DNA of 12,797 bases from Deltaproteobacteria bacterium. Its GTDB lineage: Bacteria; Desulfobacterota; DSM-4660; Desulfatiglandales; HGW-15. The position numbers and the translations under genes were made by a program. Below the pieces are notes generated by a model that saw nothing but the letters and a program-made list of their open reading frames with translations, did not search any database and was not told the DNA's origin. Shown in pieces: positions 7,053 through 12,797 of the stretch. The DNA lies in NCBI GenBank assembly GCA_016932235.1, contig JAFGDF010000088.1, positions 1 to 12,797 of the forward strand, in the 5' to 3' direction. Position 1 is the first letter of the stretch. Each line of letters begins with the position of its first letter.

Positions 7053-7513
7053 ATGCTCAGCATCTCATACACGACATCTGCGGATAATTCAGGGTAAGCG
7101 CCCCAGCCTCCGACATTTACGTAAAAAAGTACGTCCTTATCCGGAAATCCCTGTCCAAGTCCATTGGCAGGCATGAGGTCTGTCGCGCCGAACGTGGGGC
7201 CGAATTCCTTTTTTGTCCTGGAACGTTCCTCGCTTGTGGCACCGATCACGCGCAATTTCTTTGATTTCGTCATAATCTCTTTTAGTTTTGGTATGGGCGT
7301 ATATTTCCCCGGGGCCACCATGGGCCAGAAGCCCATTATTGCATCTGTCTTCCCAATGAGAAGGTCGTCGTATCCATCAAACTGGGTGTACTGCCACTTT
7401 ATTGAGTCAACCACATCTTTGCCCGCTCCTGCTATGAAAGAATAAACATCACTTAGCCGCTTCAGATTAGTTGCAGGATCTAGAAAAATACCCGCAAGTT
7501 GTTTTGGAACCAA
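7019..7513 (-). pseudogene. TAXI-type TRAP solute-binding protein, C-terminal fragment
   Basis: Periplasmic receptor that delivers a substrate to a TRAP transporter. About 160 residues remain of the roughly 320-340 expected. The visible part runs from LAGIFLDPATNLKRLSDVYS through WQYTQFDGYDDLLIGKTDAI to WGAYPELSADVVYEMLSIWE, matching the C-terminal lobe of TAXI receptors, whose last helices carry a similar L-x-x-D-x-V-Y pattern. The N-terminal lobe and signal peptide are missing. The frame begins at a TTG inside a repeat-rich junction (7502-7547) rather than at a natural start. The fragment was presumably cut by deletion or insertion. A TRAP permease piece and an old-yellow-enzyme remnant follow on the same strand. 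Confidence 0.68.
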
Positions 7514-7547
7514 TGTCCCATTTTACATGTGAAAAATTTTGGAACCA
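7502..7547. repeat. 11-base direct repeats at an IS-like junction
   Basis: TTTTGGAACCA occurs at 7502-7512 and again at 7537-7547, a 35-base period. Between them lies AATGTCCCATTTTACA (7512-7527), whose reverse complement TGTAAAATGGGACATT nearly equals 626-642 (one A fewer). ACATGT also forms a small palindrome at 7525-7530. The layout suggests an insertion-sequence end with repeated transposase-binding motifs, or a footprint of excision. No transposase gene is present. Confidence 0.42.
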
Positions 7548-7623
7548 CTCTTGACAAGCTCGGAATACGAATTATTTATTTTTCAAAATACATACACATC
7601 GATCGGTGGACATTCTGGAAAGC

Positions 7624-7653
7624 TCTGAAAATGGTTAATCAAAGTCCCTATTT
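7624..7653 (+). promoter_or_regulatory. candidate sigma-32 heat-shock promoter
   Basis: TCTGAAA (7624-7630), a 15-base spacer and CCCTATTT (7646-7653) resemble the RpoH consensus CTTGAAA - 13 to 15 - CCCCATnT. The -10 element differs at one informative position and the -35 element at two. The predicted start near 7660 gives a leader of about 65 bases before the first Hsp20 gene. No CIRCE-type inverted repeat was seen. An alternative sigma-70 box, TTGACA (7551-7556) with TATTTA 16 bases on, is weaker. Confidence 0.45.
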
Positions 7654-7724
7654 CTGGATTTTAGGATACTGTTCTAAGGGCTTTTCACTTTGAAATGAAA
7701 CAATAAGGAGAGGAGGGATCTATC

Positions 7725-8189
7725 ATGTTATGGAGAAGAGTTACTGATTGGCCAACATCGGGCTGGACAAGTCCATTTGAGGAAATAGACCGTATGAGAA
7801 GACAGTTAGACTGGCTGACAGGCGGTCTTTCAAGAGGTCTCTTAGGGGAACCAGCAGCAGGCGTATTCCCTCTTATGAATGTCACAGAGGATAAGGACAA
7901 TTATTACATCCGGGCAGAGCTTCCCGGTCTCAATGCTGATGAATTGGACATATCTGTTACAGGTAATACCCTTTCAATTTCAGGTGAGAGGAAACTACCT
8001 GTTGAAAATGAAAAAGCTCACTACCACAGGAGAGAAAGGGAGGCAGGGAAATTCAGCCGAATTTTAAGTCTTCCCGGCCAAATAGATGCTGGTAAAGTAG
8101 AGGCGCGTTGCATCGACGGTGTGCTTACGGTAAAGCTACCCAAGGCGGAAGCGTCTAAACCCAAACAGATTGCTGTCAAGGCGTCTTAA
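7725..8189 (+). CDS. Hsp20 / alpha-crystallin small heat-shock protein (first copy)
   Basis: ATP-independent holdase that binds unfolding proteins in the cytoplasm as oligomers. It has 154 residues, the usual length. A tryptophan-rich N-terminus (MLWRRVTDWPTSGWTSPFEE) resembles class-A bacterial Hsp20. The alpha-crystallin domain runs from about 48 to 141, with AELPGLNADELDISV (64-78), a HRREREAGKFSR strand (101-112) and the signature IDGVLTVKLPK (130-140). The C-terminal QIAVKA carries an I-x-V anchor used in oligomer assembly. AGGAGG at 7711-7716 lies 8 bases before the ATG. It heads the cluster, with a sigma-32-like promoter upstream and the second Hsp20 gene 27 bases downstream. Confidence 0.95.
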   Translation: MLWRRVTDWPTSGWTSPFEEIDRMRRQLDWLTGGLSRGLLGEPAAGVFPLMNVTEDKDNYYIRAELPGLNADELDISVTGNTLSISGERKLPVENEKAHYHRREREAGKFSRILSLPGQIDAGKVEARCIDGVLTVKLPKAEASKPKQIAVKAS

Positions 8190-8216
8190 TATCCAAAGCG
8201 AAAGGAGGGATTGAAG

Positions 8217-8627
8217 ATGGCGGACATGGAAAGCAAAGCCCTTCAGGCAAAAGAAAAAACAGAATTGACCACGCAGGCCGAACAGATTAGGCCGGGCCTG
8301 TTATTTACCCCTGCGGTAGACATTTTTGAAACGGATAAGGAGATTACACTGATGGCTGATATGCCTGGTGTAAAAGCTGAAGACCTGAACATTGATCTCC
8401 ATGAAAATCTTCTTACCCTTAATGGAGAGGTTAAATCCCCTGAGGAGGCAAGTGAGGAGGATGTGATCAGGGAATACCGCACAGGTAAATACTACAGGCA
8501 ATTCACTCTATCGGAAATGATCGATCAAACTAAAATTGATGCCAACCTGAAGGACGGTGTACTTCGGCTCAGGTTGCCAAAAGTGGAAGCGGCAAAGCCT
8601 CGACGAATTGCAGTAAAAGCATTATAG
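8217..8627 (+). CDS. Hsp20 / alpha-crystallin small heat-shock protein (second copy)
   Basis: Second holdase, 136 residues. It has a short glutamine/lysine-rich N-terminus (about 1-28), then the alpha-crystallin domain from FTPAVDIFETDKEI (30-43) through MADMPGVKAEDLNIDL (46-61) and EYRTGKYYRQFTL (86-98) to DGVLRLRLPK (113-122). It ends RRIAVKAL with an I-x-V motif like the first copy. The N-terminus and core differ enough from the first copy that this is an old paralogue, not a recent duplication; mixed oligomers are possible. The ATG at 8217 is chosen over a TTG at 8211 because AGGAGG (8203-8208) stands 8 bases upstream. The 27-base gap to the preceding gene indicates one transcript. Confidence 0.94.
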   Translation: MADMESKALQAKEKTELTTQAEQIRPGLLFTPAVDIFETDKEITLMADMPGVKAEDLNIDLHENLLTLNGEVKSPEEASEEDVIREYRTGKYYRQFTLSEMIDQTKIDANLKDGVLRLRLPKVEAAKPRRIAVKAL

Positions 8628-8752
8628 CCTTGATCATTTAGGCGCATTTGATTTGAAAGTAATAATGAAGTACTTATTTTCTTTTGGATCTTTTGAATTT
8701 AACTTCATGATTTTTTGTTATTTATCAGAACTAATTCCCCGGGGACATGGTC

Positions 8753-9424
8753 ATGCAAGATTACTACGTTGTTTTAGGTGTTAGTAAGGGAGCAAACCTT
8801 AATAAAATTAAAAAGGCCTATCGAACGGTTGTGAAAAGGTATCATCCGGATATAACACACACCCAAGAAGGGGAAAAAAGGTTTTTAGAAATCAGAGAAG
8901 CTTACGAGACCCTGAGTGATGATATAAAAAGAAGACAGTATGATGAAGAGCTGGAAAGACAGGGATCACCCCTCAGGGTCAGCAGGGTCCCTGAGATCAT
9001 CAAGGCAAGAACATATAGGTTGAAGGAGTCTGAAAATCTATTTTCCTCGACCGTTGACGATTTTTTTGAAGGGTTTCTCCCCGGATTTTTTAATCTGGAA
9101 AGAGGTGGAATCAGGGGAAAGGATCTTTACTTTGAGGCGATCATGTCTCCGGAAGAGGCTGCAAGCGGAGGGCTTTATCCTATCACTATCCCAGTATTGG
9201 AAGCCTGTCCAAGTTGTAGAAAATCAGGTTTTCTTGAGGACTTTTTCTGCCCCAGGTGTAATGGCTTTGGAAGAATCCGTTCAGAAAGAAACTTTTCCCT
9301 GAGTATTCCACCCAATGTGGCCCATGGGACGGAAATAAGATTATCCCTCGGGGATATCGGTTTGAAGGATGTGCATCTAAATGTGGTGGTCTATATAGAC
9401 CCTGATTTAGGCGGTTTTGATTAA
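8753..9424 (+). CDS. J-domain protein (DnaJ-like) with reduced zinc-binding region
   Basis: Co-chaperone that stimulates DnaK ATPase and may deliver clients. It has 223 residues, well short of classical DnaJ (about 370). The J domain occupies about 3-67, with the HPD tripeptide at 31-33 (KRYHPDITH) and YETLSDDIKRRQYDE (51-65). The linker contains VDDFFEGFLPGFF instead of a Gly/Phe-rich stretch. Only two CxxC pairs are present (CPSC 152-155, CPRC 166-169, the latter followed by NGFG), where DnaJ has four CxxCxGxG repeats. SIPPNVAHGTEIRLSLGDIG (184-203) resembles a DnaJ C-terminal substrate-binding strand. ATG 8753 is preferred over 8747 because GGGGA (8741-8745) is better spaced from it. It follows the second Hsp20 by 125 bases. 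Confidence 0.9.
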   Translation: MQDYYVVLGVSKGANLNKIKKAYRTVVKRYHPDITHTQEGEKRFLEIREAYETLSDDIKRRQYDEELERQGSPLRVSRVPEIIKARTYRLKESENLFSSTVDDFFEGFLPGFFNLERGGIRGKDLYFEAIMSPEEAASGGLYPITIPVLEACPSCRKSGFLEDFFCPRCNGFGRIRSERNFSLSIPPNVAHGTEIRLSLGDIGLKDVHLNVVVYIDPDLGGFD

Positions 9425-9454
9425 AACATAAAACAAGGAATGGAGGTGAAAAAA

Positions 9455-9811
9455 ATGAAGCTATGGGATCGGATACAAAGAGGAATGGAAGACGGTTTTG
9501 ATGCAGCTTTATCGGCTGTTCATACAATTACTGAGAAGGCTGGCGAAGGAATCGAACTCACCCGTCTGAGGCGCGAGAAGGCTAGGCTTGAAACACAGGT
9601 CACCAGAAGGTTAGCGGAATTGGGAAATACGGTTTATGAAAAAATATCAGTAGAGAGGCTTGACGATATAACTCAAAAATTAGAGATAAGGGACCTCTTA
9701 CTGGAGATCGCAGAAAATGAGGCGAGGATGATCGATATTGACCGTAGGCTATTCAAAGAATTGAAAAATGACGGTCAGGATGAAATTGAAAATTTTTCGG
9801 GAGCCTCTTAA
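9455..9811 (+). CDS. small coiled-coil protein of the heat-shock cluster
   Basis: Family not recognised. It has 118 residues, is strongly charged and has no membrane segment. Residues 1-30 (MKLWDRIQRGMEDGFDAALS onward) look like an amphipathic helix. About 34-60 (LTRLRREKARLETQVTRRLA) and 66-105 show heptad-like leucine/isoleucine spacing typical of coiled coils. The ATG at 9455 sits 5 bases behind GGAGGTGA (9442-9449); an in-frame ATG at 9440 overlaps that site and is less likely. It follows the J-protein by 30 bases and so is probably co-transcribed. A role as a stress-cluster accessory or membrane-surface helper is guesswork from context. Confidence 0.78.
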   Translation: MKLWDRIQRGMEDGFDAALSAVHTITEKAGEGIELTRLRREKARLETQVTRRLAELGNTVYEKISVERLDDITQKLEIRDLLLEIAENEARMIDIDRRLFKELKNDGQDEIENFSGAS

Positions 9812-9961
9812 GAATGGAACCTCAAAACCTTGCAAGATACTTTTGGTATGCGAAACAAAATTATAAAGTTAACATTCTTCACTAAAATCACGTCAGTTTA
9901 CAACTATTCAACCGAATACTTACAGAGTAACTGCTATCCTTAATGCAAGTCTGTATTTCTA

Positions 9962-9988
9962 ATCCCCCATGTTACATAAATGGGGGAT
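9962..9988. repeat. 9-bp-stem hairpin near RAYT fragment
   Basis: ATCCCCCAT (9962-9970) and ATGGGGGAT (9980-9988) form a perfect stem around the 9-base loop GTTACATAA. It could be a REP-like target of the RAYT transposase whose fragment lies about 170 bases downstream, or a weak terminator for the heat-shock cluster. Confidence 0.5.
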
Positions 9989-10070
9989 CCTATTAATCCT
10001 AATCTGAGCAATAAACGCTAATTATTTCTCGATATCCCAAGAAACAGGAATTAATTCATGAAGTTATAAT

Positions 10071-10100
10071 TTTATTGCCCGATTAAGCAATAAAGGGCAA
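10071..10100. repeat. overlapping alternative inverted repeats
   Basis: TTTATTGC (10071-10078) pairs with GCAATAAA (10087-10094). In the same place TTGCCC (10075-10080) pairs with GGGCAA (10095-10100). The two helices share bases and are mutually exclusive. They sit just upstream of the RAYT fragment. Confidence 0.4.
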
Positions 10101-10156
10101 CGTTGGTTTCAAAACAACTTGAGAAGATAGTTTAATATAGATACTTTCTTCTTGTA

Positions 10157-10297
10157 TCCAGACAACCAAGACTTGATACATCTGGCACCTTACATCATGT
10201 AATGGGCCGGGGAATAGATGGAACAGGGATATTCCGCAATAAAAATGATTGTGAAGATTTTCTTAGCCGTTTAGAGCATCTTTGTGAAAAGAATTGA
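10157..10297 (+). pseudogene. REP-associated tyrosine transposase (RAYT, Y1 family), N-terminal fragment
   Basis: The frame reads RQPRLDTSGTLHHVMGRGID, then GTGIFRNKNDCEDFLSRL, and stops at TGA (10295-10297). This is the N-terminus of the single-domain Y1 transposases, which begin with a similar P-R-L-D-x-x-G-T-x-H-H-V-x-x-R-G block and then I-F-x-x-x-x-D. The remaining roughly 200 residues, including the HUH histidines and catalytic tyrosine, are absent. No ATG precedes RQPRL; the frame is closed by TAA at 10133-10135. It is a non-functional remnant. Confidence 0.75.
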
Positions 10298-10317
10298 CCT
10301 TCATCTTCCATTTAAAG

Positions 10318-10824
10318 TTATTTTGACCGTTCTCCTTTAGCTCCTTTATTTTTAGATGTCTCTCCTTTAGTCACCTTATCCTTGGATTTACCCCCCTGGT
10401 CCTTTGACTTATCAGCAGGAACTTTCTCGCGCTTATCAGGCCGGCTATCTAGATCATGACCGCTTTTCAAGGCATGAAATTCCGCAGAACCAGATTTTAT
10501 TCCCAGATTCTTCGCAATAACGCCCCATCCTTGCCCCTTGTTTTTGTTATACTCTTCCATAACCCGCTCAAAGGGTTGGTGGGAAATCTCTCCGAGCCTC
10601 AATACCATATAGGCATGGGCTGGATCCGGCATATTGCCCAGGACAACTTTGATCTGGGCATCTCCGAGTTGGAAGCGGGTTCCAAGTCTCACCCGGAATC
10701 CCGACGGATCTAGTGAGGCCTGGGCATTTAAATTATCCATCCAGTCGAAATCGCCTGCCATGGCCATGGATGATCCGAAAATCAACATCATGGAAACCAA
10801 AATCGCCAATTTAAATGTCCTCAT
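10318..10824 (-). CDS. secreted protein with lysine-rich tail, function unknown
   Basis: It has 168 residues. A clear signal peptide, MRTFKLAILVSMMLIFGSSM, precedes a likely cleavage after AMA (21-23), so the mature protein starts GDFDWMDNLN in the periplasm. Residues 36-120 form a compact domain of unknown family, with FRVRLGTRFQLGDAQIKVVL and then EEYNKNKGQGWGVIAKNLGI. The GxGWGVIAKxLGIKxGS pattern recurs, from memory, in uncharacterised deltaproteobacterial proteins. Residues 129-168 are low-complexity lysine/serine/glycine repeats (KSKDQGGKSKDK, KGETSKNKGAKGERSK) that could bind anionic surfaces. ATG 10824 is chosen because AAAGGGGA lies 6 bases upstream and gives the signal peptide directly; an upstream in-frame ATG (10929) would bury it. 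Confidence 0.8.
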   Translation of the reverse strand: MRTFKLAILVSMMLIFGSSMAMAGDFDWMDNLNAQASLDPSGFRVRLGTRFQLGDAQIKVVLGNMPDPAHAYMVLRLGEISHQPFERVMEEYNKNKGQGWGVIAKNLGIKSGSAEFHALKSGHDLDSRPDKREKVPADKSKDQGGKSKDKVTKGETSKNKGAKGERSK

Positions 10825-11026
10825 AAATTTCCCCTTTCGTATCATAAAAGCAAATGATTTATCTTTTTTTCGTCCCAATTTTATATAGCCTGATGGACAT
10901 CGCATAAAGCCCTTTTTATGGAAAAGCAATGATAATATTCTTCACCCTCTAAGCGTTTTCGTCGCTTGTTTCTTCCAATTATAATATTTTCTTTTGCCGT
11001 AGTAAAAAAATGCTTTTTTTGTTAGA

Positions 11027-11731
11027 TTAAGGGTCATGACCGGGAGATACCCCGTTCTCGTCGAATAGAACCTGCCCTGTAACCTCTTTGCTTTGTTTTA
11101 CACCAATAACCTTGATTGTTGGTTTTAAGAGTAATTTCCCGCTGCCTCCCGCTTTGACTACCGATTTTAAGGCATCAAAATCGAGGAGCAGTTCGGTAGT
11201 TACACCGGATTGGACATCAAAGCCGTGTACCAGCTTAATTCCGCTCTGGTATCCACTGGGGACCTTCAATTCCAACTCTTGTGGCTCTTCCTCATTTGTT
11301 ACCACATAGTTAGGAAAGGGGTGGGCGTTACCCAGTATATTTAATTCTTCATCAGCCTCTTCTCCAAGCAGGAGTCTCATCTGGGTATAATGACCAGCGT
11401 CAAGCTCCCCAATTCCAAGTTGTTCAACCACGCCGTTCACAAGCTCCAGCAGATTATAGGTCTTGTTCGGCTCAGCAATCACTTCCCAGGATGCTTTTTC
11501 ATCACCGCCGTTTTCACCATTACCTTCACCTGCATTCTGTTCATCCGCGCTTGTATGGACACTTACTTCCTTTATGGTCACATATACGGCCTGATAATCG
11601 TCCGTGGCTGCGTCTGTGAGGCATAGAGACAGGGTTCCTGTACCACCTCCCGTGCTGCCGCCACTACCTCCGCCGTTGGCAATAATGGATATTAAATATT
11701 GAGTAACCCGGCAGAAAAGATGCATGCGCAT
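11027..11731 (-). CDS. DUF4382-domain protein, abnormal N-terminus
   Basis: Surface or periplasmic beta-rich protein of unknown role. A glycine-rich linker (20-32) leads to the DUF4382 domain (about 33-210): [28 protein letters not shown], then W-E-V-I and [44 protein letters not shown] and [10 protein letters not shown]. An acidic insert ([15 protein letters not shown]) lies inside. Family members are usually lipoproteins with a long signal and lipobox cysteine. Here only a weakly hydrophobic TQYLISIIA precedes the linker, with no lipobox cysteine and no clear ribosome binding site, so the N-terminus may be altered. After the domain, [16 protein letters not shown] looks like the beginning of a carboxypeptidase-regulatory-like domain and stops at once, suggesting a truncated tail. 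Confidence 0.75.
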   Translation of the reverse strand: MRMHLFCRVTQYLISIIANGGGSGGSTGGGTGTLSLCLTDAATDDYQAVYVTIKEVSVHTSADEQNAGEGNGENGGDEKASWEVIAEPNKTYNLLELVNGVVEQLGIGELDAGHYTQMRLLLGEEADEELNILGNAHPFPNYVVTNEEEPQELELKVPSGYQSGIKLVHGFDVQSGVTTELLLDFDALKSVVKAGGSGKLLLKPTIKVIGVKQSKEVTGQVLFDENGVSPGHDP

Positions 11732-12017
11732 CTGAGAAGCGCATCTGCTTTTATTTTTGAGTCAGCAAGGAGCGTGCCAGGCAGGAGGCTTTTTTCTATT
11801 GCTCTGATATTTAAAGGAAAATTCGATAATTAGTGTACTGAACCACATTTAAAAAATTGTTTATGTATGAATTTTCATACATAGTAAAGCCCGAAATGTA
11901 TAGTTTCTTCCTTTATGCGAGGATTATTTTGGTTGGATTATTTTTTTATAAGGCGAGGATCCTTCATAGCAAGGTTGCCGCTATAAGGTATCACGGATAG
12001 CGGGCCTCAGAAGCAGA
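11732..12017. other. 286-base intergenic region with palindrome
   Basis: A+T-rich spacer between two minus-strand genes. It holds the palindrome at 11862-11883, the octamer GCGAGGAT twice (11917-11924 and 11953-11960) and a short inverted repeat near the DUF4382 start (ATGCGC/GCGCAT arms). No gene is supported. Confidence 0.5.
11862..11883. promoter_or_regulatory. perfect 10-bp-arm palindrome, likely operator
   Basis: TATGTATGAA (11862-11871) and TTCATACATA (11874-11883) are perfect inverted arms around a TT centre. It lies about 130 bases upstream of the DUF4382 start on the minus strand. Size, symmetry and A+T content fit a homodimeric helix-turn-helix repressor site better than a terminator, since no T-run follows on either strand. 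The regulator is unknown. Confidence 0.45.
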
Positions 12018-12797
12018 CTAATCTAATGATCTTTGCAGTAACACATTCTCAATGGCAAGATTTACACGGCCGCTGATATCTTTCAAAAGAGCAGCATCGT
12101 TTTTCCGGAATCCATTCGGTTTTTCATGAGAGTCAATGTAGATTACTCCTCTAACATCATCTCCGTCCAATATCGGCACACACATGGCTGAACCGATTCT
12201 CATCAACTGCAAGGACTCGGTTACCTTCTCGTACTCATCTTCCCTGATTGTTGAATCCTTAACCATAACAGGTTTCTTCATCATTAAGGCATGCTCTAAT
12301 AATTCTTTGTTATAGACATTTTTCTTATCATCAACGGGTTTTTTGGATCGATAGATTATATTGCCAATGTTGCCCGTTGCCTTATCTAACAAGATAAGGG
12401 CACACCGGTCAATTCTTTTGAAAAGGATTAAAATATTATCCAATAATACTTCCCCTATCTCCTTAATGTCTTTAGATTCATTGAGTTCACAGGCCAAATT
12501 ATAAATGAATTTCAAATCATTTTTTATTCCAGTAATTCTGCGTAAACCGGCAGCTTCTCCATTTTTGCTAGATTCCAGACTAAAACCGGCGGACATCAAA
12601 AATTCACTAAGACAGGATTCGTAGTCTTCTCCAAATCCTAAAATAGTGTTCCCGATTACTATCGGAATACCTTCCATCACTTCCGTTTCCACTCCAGGGG
12701 GTAAATCCATTCCATTGGCAAATGTTCCATTTCTGCTGTATAAGTCTGTAATGAAATATTTACCCCTCCTGATCTGGATTTTTAAATGAGTGCGTGA
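12018..12797 (-). CDS. FHA-GAF signalling protein, 5' end outside the window
   Basis: Cytoplasmic signalling protein; 259 C-terminal residues are visible and the frame is open to the window edge. The first residues, SRTHLKIQIRRGKYFITDLY followed by SRNGTFANG, carry the FHA phosphothreonine-binding signature (S-R-x-H and D-x-x-S-R-N-G-T-x-x-N-G). A linker with an extra helix follows. Then a GAF domain (about 100-255) has RCALILLDKATG, MMKKPVMVKDS, GSAMCVPILDGDDVRGVIYI and FRKNDAALLKDISGRVNLAI. FHA-GAF pairs usually precede a sigma-54 AAA+/Fis, kinase or cyclase output module. Here the protein stops directly after the last GAF helix (ENVLLQRSLD), so it has no output domain on the C-terminal side. 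The small molecule sensed is unknown. Confidence 0.85.
   Translation of the reverse strand, partial: SRTHLKIQIRRGKYFITDLYSRNGTFANGMDLPPGVETEVMEGIPIVIGNTILGFGEDYESCLSEFLMSAGFSLESSKNGEAAGLRRITGIKNDLKFIYNLACELNESKDIKEIGEVLLDNILILFKRIDRCALILLDKATGNIGNIIYRSKKPVDDKKNVYNKELLEHALMMKKPVMVKDSTIREDEYEKVTESLQLMRIGSAMCVPILDGDDVRGVIYIDSHEKPNGFRKNDAALLKDISGRVNLAIENVLLQRSLD

Larger units (their letters stand above)
9812..10156. other. gene-free stretch with hairpins after the heat-shock cluster
   Basis: A+T-rich DNA with no supportable frame. It holds two hairpins (9962-9988 and 10071-10100) and leads into the RAYT fragment. Neither hairpin is followed by the T-run expected of an intrinsic terminator, so the end of the heat-shock transcript is not located. 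Confidence 0.5.

Noticed and set aside
9186..9527. 113-codon minus-strand frame across the J-protein end
   Set aside because: It is antisense to two well-supported genes with good ribosome binding sites, and no domain is seen.
11760..11796. GCC/GGC arms followed by TTTTTT in plus orientation, considered as an intrinsic terminator
   Set aside because: The stem is only about 3 bp and no plus-strand gene ends here.
1..12797. CRISPR array, tRNA, rRNA or origin
   Set aside because: No regularly spaced repeats, cloverleaf-like sequence, rRNA segment or iteron cluster was noticed on reading; this was not tested with a dedicated search program.

Overview
The window reads as chromosome of a Gram-negative anaerobe, most likely a deltaproteobacterium in the broad sense (Desulfobacterota or relatives). 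This is inference from gene style: a TAXI-type TRAP uptake remnant next to an old-yellow-enzyme gene, a tandem Hsp20 pair followed by a J-protein, a DUF4382 protein, a FHA-GAF regulator, a RAYT transposase fragment and a CCCCGGC/GCCGGGG hairpin repeat. No rRNA, tRNA, CRISPR array or intact mobile element was recognised.

Left end (1-1244): decayed DNA. A repeat hairpin is followed by a broken HEPN/MNT gene pair (type VII toxin-antitoxin architecture). Both genes carry frameshifts or stops. About 650 bases without a supportable gene follow.

Transport block (1245-6373): three unrelated major facilitator permeases, namely an MCT/oxalate-formate-type (+), a fosmidomycin-resistance-type (-) and a CynX/NimT-like one (+). 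The mechanosensitive channel gene mscL (-) lies between the first two. The only adjacent recognisable enzyme gene is broken, so substrates cannot be assigned.

Decayed uptake/catabolic locus (6406-7550, minus strand): the C-terminal half of a TAXI TRAP solute-binding protein, a small membrane piece resembling the C-terminus of a fused TRAP permease, and a frameshifted, truncated old-yellow-enzyme gene with its ribosome binding site still in place. The upstream edge is a repeat-rich junction with two 11-base direct repeats and an insertion-sequence-like end.

Heat-shock cluster (7725-9811, plus strand): two Hsp20 chaperones, a J-domain protein with a reduced zinc-binding region, and a small coiled-coil protein. 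A plausible sigma-32-type promoter lies in front. This is the best-preserved functional unit: the Hsp20 proteins would hold unfolding clients and the J-protein would pass them to DnaK, encoded elsewhere.

Right end (9812-12797): a gene-free stretch with hairpins and a RAYT fragment, then three minus-strand genes. These encode a secreted protein with a lysine-rich tail, a DUF4382 protein with an abnormal N-terminus and possible C-terminal truncation, and a FHA-GAF regulator that runs off the window. A 10-bp-arm palindrome lies upstream of the DUF4382 gene.

I do not see a convincing new multi-gene system. The most informative points are the layered gene decay (HEPN/MNT, TRAP/OYE, RAYT), the heat-shock cluster with its promoter, and the FHA-GAF protein that ends without an output domain.
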